Below are positions 35,796 through 47,210 of a stretch of 64,000 nt of DNA, in pieces. The notes beneath the pieces were generated by a model. The model worked only from the letters and a program-made list of their open reading frames with translations, ran no database searches and was not told the origin of the DNA. Both the position numbers and the translations under genes were made by a program. The DNA comes from Stropharia rugosoannulata (lineage: Eukaryota > Basidiomycota > Agaricomycetes > Agaricales > Strophariaceae). The number at the start of each line of letters is the position of its first letter. Position 1 is the stretch's first letter. The stretch covers positions 620,001 to 684,000 of the forward strand of contig JANCIK010000012.1 of the NCBI GenBank assembly GCA_028532985.1, in the 5' to 3' direction.

Positions 35796-35864
35796 GACTC
35801 ACTAGATTGGGGAAATTGCAGTACTAGAGCTGAGGTGACCCTGCTGTCCAGGAACCCAAACATT

Positions 35865-35870
35865 TTTATA
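35865..35870 (-). promoter_or_regulatory. TATA box of hydrophobin 2
   Basis: TATAAA on the minus strand, about 70 bp upstream of the ATG at 35795, the same spacing as in copy 1. Confidence 0.7.
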
Positions 35871-36140
35871 CTTGTCCTGTCGCTTCTGTAGCCTCGCCTG
35901 TAATCTGTGATTCATTTTTAGAACCTTTTAGAAACAAAGAAGAAGACGAAATATGTCTCTGTTCGCGGGTGCTAATTAATTCGGTGCTCGTTGCCTGTCA
36001 AGCAGACAGTTATCTCCTCTCAGTACGCCATTACCAGTAGCTTACCGAGCATGTAGAGCAGCACCCGTAGCCGCATTCTGGATGTTTAGCATCCAGAGGT
36101 AGCAATCATGGTTCATGTTGGTCGACTGGGACGCAGATTC

Positions 36141-36200
36141 ATATTGCGGCGGAACAAGGAGTTCCGTGCAAGCTAGTACTTGGTGAGTTTTTAATCGGCT
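36141..36200 (-). promoter_or_regulatory. conserved upstream block of hydrophobin 2
   Basis: Contains AAGGAGTTCCGTGCAAGCTA and GAGTTTTTAATCGG, the counterpart of 34050-34100. The two blocks sit at similar distances from their start codons. Confidence 0.6.
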
Positions 36201-36205
36201 TCATA

Positions 36206-37233
36206 GGCAAGAATGTTAGACTAGAAAGCTTTCAATTAAGCCAGAATACATAAATAACTGACTGAGAATCTTCGTGAATTCTTTTGCTATCGCTAATAGG
36301 CACCGCACGCGCTCCGAAGTTGCTGCGTAGATTGTAGTTTCCCGGGTGCAGGAATTATTTACAAGTCGTCTTGGCCAGCCTACCAACGAATGCCTGTCCC
36401 TGAAAATAACGGTAAAGAGTACACAAGACAAGACCTGCCTTGATAGAAAACCGAGTCTGGGAGTGTATAAAACATCCCATTGAAGTATCCGCACTCCCTT
36501 CCAGCAAAGAGAATGAGATAGCAAAAGTTGGTCCCTGAGCAAACTTGAAGAATTACTTGGATCACAGATGTTCGGGTGTTTCTTTCCTGCTCTTCCCATT
36601 CTTTACTTGGTCACTGGTCGACAAACTTGTTCATAAGATATGCAAGAGATGTGACGGACATTTGCGGAAGTTGTGTACTGAAATTTGACCTCTCGGCCAA
36701 CTCTCGGCAGCCACAACAATCATTACTAATTTATTTGTAATCATCAACCTGCCGTTATCAGCTGGCTTTGCATGCAATTTGCATGTCTCTCTTATGTCTC
36801 TAGAGTCTCTCCTCCAAACCTTGAAAGCGCTCTTCCTTGCGCATATTATAAAGCAGTCATAGCTATGAACTGTGCTCTGAAGATGGTCCGTGCAAGGGGG
36901 AAAAATCTCTGGTAAAAAAACGTGCACGTACATCAGACAAACTTCAGGACATTCCGAAGCACGAATGGCGCTTTCATGCTGACTGGACGCCAGAAGTGAA
37001 GTTTAACCTCGAACATACATAACCAGGGATCTTCACTCTATGTATCCGCTGGGAGACTGTAGATTCTGACGGTTGGAGTGACCACTCTACTTAAGTTAGC
37101 GGGGTGCAAAGTATTATGGTGTGTGTCTCAAAAAGACTTATTCTACTGAAATACTCCTAGCTCTGTTGGTTAAACACTTTCTTAAAGCTACAGTATACAT
37201 TTTCGCTCTGTACACGCCTGATGGGAGGTATAT
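36206..37233. other. intergenic, no gene seen
   Basis: Lies between the hydrophobin 2 upstream region and the 3' end of the HET gene. A 127-codon minus-strand frame at 36216-36599 has no recognisable sequence or flanking splice support and is not called. Confidence 0.45.
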
Positions 37234-39439
37234 TCAAGCAAGAATGATCTCTTTCCAATGCTTCCTTCCACCAATCACGCTCTTGATAGAGTCATAATAA
37301 AGGAATCCAAGCCCTCTTCTCTCGGCGACTAACTTTTCCTCTCCTGTCCACGCGATTAGCATTGCCCAATACATCTCCTTCTTCTTGAACACCTCTGTCT
37401 TATAGAAAAACTCTCCATAGTCGTCGACTTTGGACAGAAGAATAAATTCATATGGGCCTTGAAAACTCTTGAGAAGTGCGCGGTCGTCAATGGACATTGA
37501 GCCACATCGCGCGCCATCTACCCCGATGACTTTGTGAATTTGGGGTTTTGAAGTTAAACGCTCATCTGGCTCTGGGTCCACCAACTTCGGCGCATAGACC
37601 ACATGGGCGAAAAAGTGCAGAAGAGGATAATCATGACGTCGAAGTTCCTTGTAGATGAAGTTTAACCTAATCTTGTCTGTTTCGTCTGGCTTTGTCTGGA
37701 GATGGTCCAGCTCTGGATTGGGTGAACGGCCATATGGGTTGTCAAATTCAGGCCGATAACCGACGTCATTACCACCCAGCCTCTCATGCTCTCTTGCCTG
37801 GGATATATCCCAGACGAGCTTGAGTTGGGGAGCCTCCGGAGTACGCACGTACCATACGATGTATGTCATGGTGCGCAACCAGCGGTTCACTTTGACATGG
37901 TCTTGGAACGCTGATTGATCCGTATTTTTCCCGCCAGACCATCCAGCCCACGACCAGGATGCAAATCCGTCGCGCCTTGCATACCGTGCCAATGACGAAG
38001 ACCTTGACACGGGCGACGCAGCCACATCACAGAACAGCAACATGGCGTCAAAAGCGACAGTAAGCAGCCCATGAAGATGTCCAGATTTTGCCTGTATGGC
38101 GAATTGGCGGAGCAACCCTGTAAAGGCGTGGATAGCATCACTGGGATTGGACAGCTGTCTAGTGCCGTATAAACCAAGCTTGCGAGTATAATCCAATAGC
38201 GGATTATCCTGATGGTCAGCGAGAAACCGGATTCCATATCCGGTGTAGGGACCTTGTATACTATTGGCGACTTTGGGAAACTTGTCGAATGCCGTGTCTT
38301 CAGACCAGGTGTTTTCACGGCAACAGAAAAACACCATGTTCCTGGTGAATATAATAGTGCGGTAGGACAAAAAAAGCTCCTGCATGCTACATATTTAATG
38401 ACCAAATGTCAAAGTTAGACGTTAGTGCACCGCTTATTGAACTTTGATCGATGACCACTTACGTCCAGCCACGTTTTGAGTATGTTGTTCTCCAAGTTAG
38501 TCCAGAGTTCACCGCCTTCGTGATTGTCATTTTTATACCGGGAAGAACTTCTACTTTCAGCTGGTCGTCAATGCGTGGGATGACAAGTGAATTTGAGAGC
38601 AACCCAGGCAGGCCAGCGTTGGCGTCCTCGCCGTTGGCTACAACGAGCGTAAGCAACGCGCATTGATACACCATGTCCATTCTGGAGATTCCATAGAGCA
38701 AGTCCTTCGGTTCGTTTTGGATGAGACAAAGGCTATCTGTCCATAGATACCTCTCTCCTATCATACTGACAAATTGGATCGCATGAGCAATTGTCAGTGG
38801 TATCTTGTCACGATTCTGGCGAAATGCTCCTGATGTGTACAATTCGGTGACATTTTCGTGCTTCAAGGATATCTTCGGGACAAATCCCTGACCCCAGACG
38901 TAGCTCAGAGCAATATAGCGCATATCAGGTTCCGCATCGACAAGGCAATTATTAACCACATCGATAACGCGGAAAACTGTTAATCCAGTGGGGTTCTCGG
39001 GTGTCAACAAGGGCCCTGGCCTCGGTGTACATGTGTTTTGATGAGTTTTCTCGCATATGCTGATCCATCTCTTGACTAAGCCCATGTCAACTTGGGGCTT
39101 GAGCTGCCTGGCAGAACCGGCCGGAGATTTTGCCGTATCAGCATTGAGATAAGCGATGTATTCCGTTGAGTTAGTAGTGTAGAACCCGCCAGCCTCGCTC
39201 CATTTCACAGTAGCTTCTTGATCCCAGAGACGCCGTCCAGGAGATGAACAGATCACAAGGTAACAGAAGGGACACTGCGCCGAACGATCCTTTACTTCTT
39301 GCCACAGTCCAAGTTTGTAAGTCTGTGGTCGACGATTGTGAGTGTCCGCGAGGTCGAGTCCTTGGCAAACCGAGCAGAGTTCCTTTTTGATTAGATATTA
39401 TCAGTACAAGAAACATAGAAGTAGAGCCGATCTAACCAT
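37234..39439 (-). CDS. HET (heterokaryon incompatibility) domain protein
   Basis: Main exons 38463-39382 and 37234-38386, joined across a 76-nt intron (GTAAGT..TATGTAG). A first exon holding only the ATG at 39437-39439 is proposed, because the frame is then open through CSVCQGLDLADTH; the true start is uncertain. About 691 aa. The N-terminal region has paired cysteines (CSVC, CPFC). The HET core follows: RYIALSYVWG near 156-165, TIAHAIQFVSMIGERYLWTDSLCLIQ-like block, MDMVYQCALLTLVVANG and KRGWTMQELFLSYRTIIFT. The C-terminal half includes ASWSWAGW, usual for this family. HET domains trigger cell death when genetically different hyphae fuse; many members are orphan and polymorphic. The partner and trigger are unknown here. 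Confidence 0.88.
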
Positions 39440-39943
39440 CTTGAATGATCTAGGCAACCTCAGACTAGCTCGGGGTGGTAATCGATGAAGCTATGAAGTC
39501 CTGGGGTCGTAGGTATAAGTTGGCATCGGCCGCCCAATGTTTAGTCATCGCCGTAACTCAGATATGTCACTCTAATATTAAATAATGAGGGTCCCGGAAT
39601 TTGGTCGGATGAATCATTGTAACTTAATTTCACCTAAGTACTTATACTTGTCTTGTATGGTTGTCGTAGGACAAATCAGACTGCATCTGACCCATTGATC
39701 CCTAACGGGGAAAGTTGTCATTCTCTACATCTAGCTCAGGAGTTCTCCCTATCTAATCATGAGTAGTAATGCGCCTTCTAAGTACTGTTTATTCTTTGGT
39801 CAGTCAACGTATCCAGTAAGGTCAACTCCCTGCGCACTGGGAGTATAAAGCACCTCCGACGTCAACCGGCTCTTACTGTACCTCAAGTGTACCTCTAGTA
39901 ACAACTTTCACTTTCGCGCACTCATTACTTTATATACCACATT
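39440..39943. promoter_or_regulatory. divergent intergenic region, HET / CipC-like
   Basis: Contains both 5' regions. A TATA box (TATAAAG at 39844-39850) lies about 95 bp before the CipC-like ATG. No clear TATA on the HET side. Confidence 0.5.
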
Positions 39944-40547
39944 ATGGGCTGGTATAGTAGCCACTCGGATAACGCCTCTGCCTACGAGCAGGTACTGTCT
40001 TTCATCTCCAACTTATTCCCCTATATTTTTTATTTACACTCCTTAGGTGGTAAACGCTAGTCACAAAGCGGAACTTTCACATGAGCTTATTGCGGCCGCC
40101 GCCTCGTATGAGGTGAGATTAGTATTAAGGAGGCCAGCATTAATCCGGTGCTTATTTGAGTAAAAATTGTTCAGGCGGCCAAGGCGTATGAGAACCACTG
40201 CATGAAGAATGGGAAGCCTTCGTCCCATGCCAAGGCAAAAGAAATCATGTATGTATACCATGTCAAAATGAAAGAAAATAGCCAGTCCATTTCTAACACC
40301 TGAAAAGGGCTGGATTTGCTGGTGCTTTTGTTGACCGTATTGTAGAGACCAAAGGAGTAAGCACGCTCAGACAGATAATTTTTGTTGACTTGACTTAAAG
40401 TAATATTGTAACAGCTCGACTACTACGACAAAGAGAAGGCTAAGCACCATGGTAAGCATTAATGTACCGAATACTGTATATTGAGATAAGCTCAAGTAGC
40501 CTTTAGCCAAGGAGCATGTGTATGAGATCACTCCAGGCGATTACTAG
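39944..40547 (+). CDS. CipC-like (DUF3759) stress-response protein
   Basis: Six short exons (39944-39991, 40047-40112, 40175-40248, 40308-40356, 40415-40451, 40507-40547) encode 104 aa. The protein begins MGWYSSHSDNASAYEQ, followed by HKAELSHELIAAAASYEAAK, GKPSSHAKAKEIMAGFAGAF and VDRIVETKGLDYYDKEKAKH. This is the signature of the small fungal family named after the concanamycin-induced CipC protein of Aspergillus. It is a soluble, helical, probably cytosolic protein induced by stress and in host contact in several fungi; its molecular role is unknown. It has no signal peptide. The frame is continuous through all five introns, which are 51-62 nt. A TATA box upstream fits an inducible gene. 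Confidence 0.9.
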
Positions 40548-42668
40548 GACACGTTCAATCATCTCTTTACCCTTTCAGGGACTGTAACGCAAAGCGGGAG
40601 GACATGTACACAATATGAATATCTCACGTTTTACATGACAAATACACTTCTGTAGACCAATTTTAATGAAGTGCGCCTGACTCGAGACAAGAGCCCACAA
40701 GGAGAAGTTACGCTGGTGGTACCACCTTGCTACATTCTTGCACGGGGTGGTTGCGGAGCCAAATCAGCAGAGGTGAACGTTTGAACCATTATGCGTACCT
40801 AAAATTAACGGCCAAAAATGCTGAATACGACGCCTTGCGGCATGGGCAGGTACGGCGTGTGCGGGAGCTTAAGTAGTGTAACGAATATCATCATGACTAT
40901 GCCTGCCAGTGTCGGGCGACTTCGGTTCAAAACAGGCTAAAATGTACGATTCACAGATTGGCTTGTAAGAAAATCAGAAGTCGCACCCAAACGTACTCTA
41001 ATGATGCGGCTGCCATACTCCAATAATACCAACGAAAGGCTCACAGAGAGCGCAGCTCTGTAAATCAATTGGGCCACATTCATGGGAATGCAGTATGTAG
41101 TAATATGGTGTCACGTTGAAACAGTCCCACGATTGTGCTTCCGATATCCGACTTCCACTGCTTCAAAGTCAACAGAAGAGGGACACTTGCTACTTTGTCA
41201 AGCCGCTATACATTCAATTTGACTCACCTAATGCTTAGTGCTCACAAAATTACAACCATTTTGGGCAGAAAGGAGTAGCGCTCATGGACTGCGACTTTGA
41301 AACTGCATCATATCCCCGTTGTATCCCCGTGACGCCCGACGTGTCCGTACATATCACGTACATACATAGTCATTCCTGGATTTTCCTTTACGAAATGGTA
41401 TTGATGAGGCAGAGCTTAGCCGAGGATTGCCGAGGCGGTCTGCTGGGGATATGCATCGTAGTAGGTCCCATAGCCCCGAATATGCATTTTGGAATGGGCG
41501 GTCCTTTACAAGGACAGGACTCACCTCCTAATACCTTTATAGGCCGTAGACAGTAGCCTGTAGGGATCATAAGGCAAACGTATGTGTGATAGTCTTAAGA
41601 GGAATAAGAATAGACTCGGACGCAGTCGAACAATAAATAGCATTGCACTTATGCTGCCTATGTCATCGGCTTCTTCGCGCCTAGAGGCTGGCGCGAAGAG
41701 AATGCTACTATTTACAATGCAATATTTAAATATCCTCAAGGATACTCGGTAAGTTTCCAGGTCAACCGAAGGAGCTATATAGAGCTATAGATTGTCTACT
41801 GTAGCACTGGATTGTATGCGTGACATTAGTATACAACATTCATTGTAATATTTAGCACAGACGTGAGATATCGTACTGTATTGTGATTGATGGGCTGTTC
41901 TAACTCAATATAGTTGCCCTGATAGTGAAGTATATCTGATAGATGCGCGTTGCCTCTGGGAGGCTATGAGTCTCCTAGATGTATGACTGAGCAAGGAGAA
42001 GACATCTTACATATTCCGTTGCACAGGGACATGAGGATCTATGAACGAGTTCCCTAGCATAAGAGTACATTAACGTATTTGATTACACAGAAAATTCTGA
42101 GCTCTTTGACTGTGTTAATCATGAAGCTCCGGGACAAGCTCCGGGACAACTGTACAGGATTAACGTGTCGACTCAATCTGAAAATAGAGTGAAGTGTCAT
42201 TTTTGGATTTGGAGTTTGAACGATTGTTACTACCTGCTACTACCATCGGATGTACTCTCCGTGGCTTCTGTGAAGTGAATCATGGGAATTTGTCATCGCG
42301 ACCTTGAGTTACATAGCAAACAATATAGTAACGAGGCGCTCCGCCGTTTCAGATGCCCCTGCTGCCACTTATTCAATCACGAAATTTGAGCTTCTGACCA
42401 TGGAATCGAAGATAATATTCTGCTATGTATGTAGGGATCTGAAAGATCTACCTCTGGAAAAGGAGAACTTTGAGTGTTATTCTACAGTCTGTGCCGGGAA
42501 GGCAAATGTATATAAGAGACAGTCCGCTTAACCCGATCATTCAGCAGAGCAGGTCTCTTCCAACTATCCAAATCCTCAAACTACGGTGCCGGACGCCAGA
42601 GAAGCATATTGTAAGTGAAGTCTAAGTGTTTCCCTAATGATCTGCTCTAATACACAGAAACAGGCAGC
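40548..42668. other. 2.1-kb intergenic region
   Basis: No supported gene. The right end contains a TATA-like GTATATAAG at about 42,508 and a 5'UTR intron (42611-42657) belonging to the first His-rich gene. Short frames around 41,284-41,556 and 42,304-42,531 have no splice or family support. Confidence 0.45.
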
Positions 42669-43346
42669 ATGATGTACCCAGTCAAAGTTGTCTCCCTATT
42701 CGCAATAGCCTTTGTGTCATTAGTTGCTAATGCAGCTCCAATGCCAATGGCTGTCAAGCCAAACCACGTCCAGCCAGGTGCTGTATTCACTGCAAAGCCT
42801 GTGCACTTCGATCCGCCTCTTGTACGTTTGGTATTATCTTACATCCGTTGAACTTCATATAAATTGACGTTTATTCACTCGTCAGCCGGGACATTCATCC
42901 ACCGAAGGATCCGCTAGGAATCATCCAGTAGTTGCACTCGGCCATCCTGACCACAATGGATGGGTTCCTGTCGCTGCAGTTTCGCATGCCCAACCCCAGC
43001 ACATGGGGACAACGCATGAAGCGTCGCAATACCACACGAATACCCATGCTGAGGGTACAGGATACTTCAACCACGGAAGCCACATTGCTGTTGCAGCGCC
43101 AACACATGTTCACATCGATGATCTCAATCATGTTTCCCCCGACAGTAATCTGCCGCATCAATTGCACAGCACGGACACACATAACCTCGTGAATGCCGTC
43201 CGTAAGTCACGCTTCTTACAATGAATGACGCTTAACCATGCTCACGTCATGTTATTACTACAGACCAGCACAGCGGGTTCCGCTCAACCAACCCCCGTGT
43301 TGTCACCCCCCCTCCAACGACTCCTCCCTGGCGCAAGAGCAACTAA
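42669..43346 (+). CDS. histidine-rich small secreted protein, copy 1
   Basis: Three coding exons (42669-42821, 42886-43201, 43264-43346) encode 183 aa, or 182 if the second of two adjacent ATGs is used. A signal peptide ends near ANAAP. The motif PMPMAVKPNHVQPGAVFTAKP follows. The large middle exon is dense in His (NHPVVALGHPDHNGWVPVAA, QPQHMGTTH, NHGSHIAVAAPTHVHI, NLPHQLHSTDTHNLVNAV). The C-terminus is STNPRVVTPPPTTPPW plus a basic end. No cysteines in the mature part. I do not recognise the family. The His spacing would suit binding of copper, zinc or nickel, or pH sensing (inference). First of three tandem copies. Confidence 0.88.
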
Positions 43347-44940
43347 TCTGCTGTGTAGTACAAAATTATTTAATGTTAATTTACACATACAATACAAAAA
43401 CCATTCAATTGACATCATGGGGGACGTTGTTGTTCATGAATAAATGTTTCAAAAAACTGTTCTGAGCCATGTGGAATTATAATGCTAAAGCGTGGCGCTC
43501 TCAGGCTCCAGGCCGTGACATTCCGCTAAACACACCATGCATCATTGACACTTACTACACGTAAACTCTGCTTTTCATAGAAGCTGACTCTGCTCAGCAG
43601 GAACTTTAAGAAATAATGATTACACATACATGATCCAAGAGCTGTCATAGCTTACTGTAACGCCTAGTACGCTTTATTTATGCTTCCTTTGAATTTACAG
43701 CTCCATGACATCCTTTCTCAAGGACCTGTAGTACTCAACGTCAACTGGTCATCGACATCACGAGGATATTCCCACGTCCCGACCAGCCGGAGCGCTACAA
43801 TGATAGTACTGCTACGCGGCTGACAGAATTAAGTTATGGCCTGTTGCAGTACAAATGTGCTTAGAGATGATACAGACCCTGTGTGATATCCCAAAATGTA
43901 GAATTACTGTTGCGCTTGCAAGTTAAATACATGGTATAGCAGAGTGGCAGGGTCAGCTAGGGTCTCGCTCCATTCACTGGGTTAACTCAGTACAAGCCGT
44001 GGCATGAGAAGAAGGTAAAAAATAAATAAATGGATGCCAAACAGATTAGCAATCCCTCCCCACTGTATGAATACAGTGTGAATATATGTCGTGCAGATCT
44101 CGGCTAGCAAAGATGTGCAATTTTATAAATGGAGAAGTGATGCAAATCAGCCTGGGAATTCTCCCACGTCATTCTTTAAGTTGTATACAACCCCAAAATA
44201 GGGAAGCCGGAGTAAGTATATGGGTAACTGATGAGATTGTGAGATGTAAACGAGTAGACTTGGGCGCTATTTAGTGCGTACGTACTGAAAGTTACCATGG
44301 TACGTGCGCAGTGTTACACTTTCCAGAAAATAATGGAGATGAGACCATTGAGTTGTTACTGCCAGCGTTATGACAGACCATGCCCCTGGCTTATTTTCAT
44401 TACTAACTAGTACTGCGAGCTGGTTAAATCTGCTGATAACATCTATTCTAACCAATCAGATTTATAATTAAGTCCATTCATGACCTGATGGCAGACTCAG
44501 CTACCACCAACTCTGTTGTGTCTATAAAAATAATACTTTGAAACTGCAGCAAATAAGTAGTTTGAATACATTCATGCATAGCATGTTGATGTATGTATAG
44601 AGAATTTTCGCACATGATGCTCCATGGATGCCTCTGGAACCGCGTTCTTTTTCCGATATCGGCAGGGTTTTCACTTAAGCGAGGCCGTTCTCTCACTTCC
44701 TGTATCGGTGCCGTTACTATTATTACTTATCCCGCATCTGAATTGCACTAAGCGCAAGCGTATTGGAAAAAAAGCACCGGCATTGCTATTGATTTGAGCA
44801 CTGTTTCAAGTTTGCCGTCTTATTTGAGACTACTGATTGAGTCAAGAGCTTTAGTAAACCGACAACAGGAAATCTACACACTTGATCTGAGATTCAGAAT
44901 TTTTTATCTGAACGTCAGATGTACGGGCCCGGGCGATGGT
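43347..44940. other. intergenic between His-rich copies 1 and 2
   Basis: No supported gene; AT-rich with short frames only. Confidence 0.5.
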
Positions 44941-45114
44941 GAACGTATAAATACAAGCAAGACATGAGGTGTAAAACTCCAGAGCAGGTTCTCTTCACAA
45001 CCACAGTCTTCACACTATCTGGTGCAGGTCACCAAAAAACATCAGGTGTGTAGGCTTTGTCTTTGACTACGTTGATTAGTGTACTGACTGCTGCTTTCAG
45101 ACTTATTAGCCACA
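44941..45114 (+). promoter_or_regulatory. core promoter and 5'UTR intron of His-rich copy 2
   Basis: GAACGTATAAATA at 44941-44953 is the TATA box. The stretch GAGCAGGTTCTCTTC and then GGTGCAGGTCACCAAAA recur almost unchanged before copy 3. A probable 5'UTR intron runs 45046-45100 (GTGTGT..TTTCAG) and ends 14 bp before the ATG. Confidence 0.7.
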
Positions 45115-45778
45115 ATGTACTCTCTTCGATTTATATCGTCCGCCGCAGTTGTACTACTCGCTTCGCTGGTAGTCAATGCAGCGCCTATGCCAATGGCGGT
45201 CAGCCCAAACCATGTCCAGGCCGGTTCAGTATTCACAGCAAAGCCTGCACATTTTGAACCCGCCCTTGTAAGCTCAGCGCTCACGTACGCTCTCTATGTA
45301 TGCTAACGCAAAATAATCGGATAGCCGGGCCATTCTTCCACTGAAGGAGCCGCCAGGAATCATCCTGTAGTCGCACTCGGTCATCCTGACCAGAATGGAT
45401 GGGTTCCTGTCGCTGCAGTGTCTCACCATCAACCTCAGCACATGGGCGTTACGCATGACGCATCCCATTATCACACAAATACCCATGCTGCTGGTACAGG
45501 ATACTTCAACCAAGGGAGTCATATTGCTGTCGCGGCGCCAACGCATGTCCATGTCAGCAATTTGAATATGGTCCATCCGGATAGCAATTTGCCGCATCAA
45601 CTCCATCCTACGGACTCTAACAACTTGGTCAATGCTGTTTGTGAGTGTATTGCACCGTTTTTAGCCTTTACATTGTCTGACAGCGCGTCGAACAGACCAG
45701 CACAGTGGATATTACTCGACTAACCCTCGTGTTGTCACTCCTCCCCCGACGACTCCCCCTTGGCACAAGACTCGTTAA
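45115..45778 (+). CDS. histidine-rich small secreted protein, copy 2
   Basis: Three coding exons (45115-45267, 45325-45640, 45696-45778) of exactly the same sizes as copy 1 (153, 316 and 83 nt), giving 183 aa. Signal peptide MYSLRFISSAAVVLLASLVVNA, then APMPMAVSPNHVQAGSVFTAKP. The His-rich exon contains HPVVALGHPDQNGWVPVAAV, SHHQPQHMGVTHDASHYHTN and THVHVSNLNMVHPDSNLPHQ. The tail is STNPRVVTPPPTTPPWHKTR. Middle exon and intron phases are conserved while the signal peptide diverges, so the mature protein is under constraint (inference). Expected to be secreted; no enzyme motif is visible. Confidence 0.9.
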
Positions 45779-47040
45779 TCATAGACGTAGTACTACATTG
45801 TGTTTCATATTTAATCCTAAAATAATATTTTTAACCCTCCAACGTGCTTTGATTTAACCCTGCGGCCTCCTCATGTCGTTGGTGAGGCCTGAGGCCTAAA
45901 GCCTGAAGGCATGAGTGTTAATCGCAGAGTTTGACTCGTTCCACTGTTCGTGTCTGGGCATCCCTTTTGACACTTCAAGCTTCGAGCTGTCATGGTCCTC
46001 GTCTCATCATACCCGAAACGCCTAGCCAGTTGACCTGTATTCAAGCGGTGCCATCATTTGATGCTGGACAGTGTACCATTTCAAGTGGCTCATCCCATGT
46101 CCCATCCTCAGCGGACGAGGAAAATACTGACAGTGGCTGAGACCATACCTCCAAACACTGACGGCACTTGAAAAAAAACTGGCTGGATGAAATACTTTGG
46201 ACGAAACTTCTGGGTTAAGTGACTGCTAGAAAATTTCGTTCACGGTGTCCCCTGTCCACCTGGACAAATAATTTGAATGGTACAGTACTATTTGAATTTG
46301 CGGTCTCGCAGGATTTCTCTGATAATCTCGGCAAGTTGTAATTTGATAATTTGAACCACGTCTGATGGGCGCTGCTCCTAACCGGTAACCCCTCGCCCTT
46401 CACAAGCCGAATGCCGCACTGCCCCCAAACTCCCAAAAACTAGCTTCTGACTCCTGAGGGTCACGTATATTGGTCGCTAGTCTTAGGAATCACTCTCTGA
46501 TGAAACATGCAGTTTGACGTCAACACAGCGACATCAAGACGGTTGGACGAGAGACGCAGACGAGGCGTGAGAGTAATTTGTTACCACAGTAGATCGACAT
46601 AGTTAACGCATCCCCAAGGGGCAAGAAGGACAATCAGATGAGGATCATCAAGGATCGTCCGGAATTATTAGGGAGTTTGTGCTTGTGATAATCTTGTGGT
46701 CCTACATAGATCGTCCAGTAAACCGTTAAACCCGACGGCCAACGCAGCTAGTATCTATCTGAGGCCCCGAATTCGACAGGCTAGTACTTGCTAGTTTCCA
46801 ACGAGTACCTGTCTCATGAAATAAGCTCAAACTTTCACTTACGGTGTTCGAGCATTTGCACTGAAGACGGAATTATACCGACTTAAACCCTGAAAGTACC
46901 TTCTAGATCCCGTACTCAATCGGTCGTTTTGAATCAGAATGCATGCATTTATTTTGAAATTTGAATCAATCACATATATCTTGGCTGTTAGAGCCATATC
47001 AGGCTACATATATCGAAAATATGAGAGAAGCTCGGGAGGT
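45779..47040. other. intergenic between His-rich copies 2 and 3
   Basis: No supported gene. A small direct repeat of the GAGGCCTGAGGCCTAAAGCC type lies at about 45,881-45,905. Confidence 0.5.
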
Positions 47041-47210
47041 TGAACGTATAAATAGAGGCAATGTACCTGTCTGTAAATTCACAGAGCAGGTTCTCTTCGA
47101 CACAATCCTTGGTGCAGGCCACCAAAACCAGAATAGGTGTGTAGACATTACTCTTATCCAAAGTATGGCTTCTCATTACTTGATCTTTGTTATTATAGAC
47201 TTCATACACG
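47041..47210 (+). promoter_or_regulatory. core promoter and 5'UTR intron of His-rich copy 3
   Basis: GAACGTATAAATA at 47042-47054 is identical to the copy 2 TATA region. It is followed by GAGCAGGTTCTCTTC and GGTGCAGGCCACCAAAA. A probable 5'UTR intron is 47137-47198, 12 bp before the ATG. Confidence 0.7.

Noticed and set aside
36216..36599. 127-codon minus-strand frame
   Set aside because: No recognisable sequence, no good start context and no splice partners.
40726..40745. GGTGGTACCACC palindrome
   Set aside because: A 12-bp perfect inverted repeat alone; no flanking terminal repeats, target duplication or gene to tie it to.
42504..42522. Sequence close to the Tn5 mosaic end (..TATAAGAGACAG)
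   Set aside because: Two mismatches and a natural TATA-like context before His-rich copy 1; no adapter-like junction or sequence break, so adapter carry-over is unlikely.
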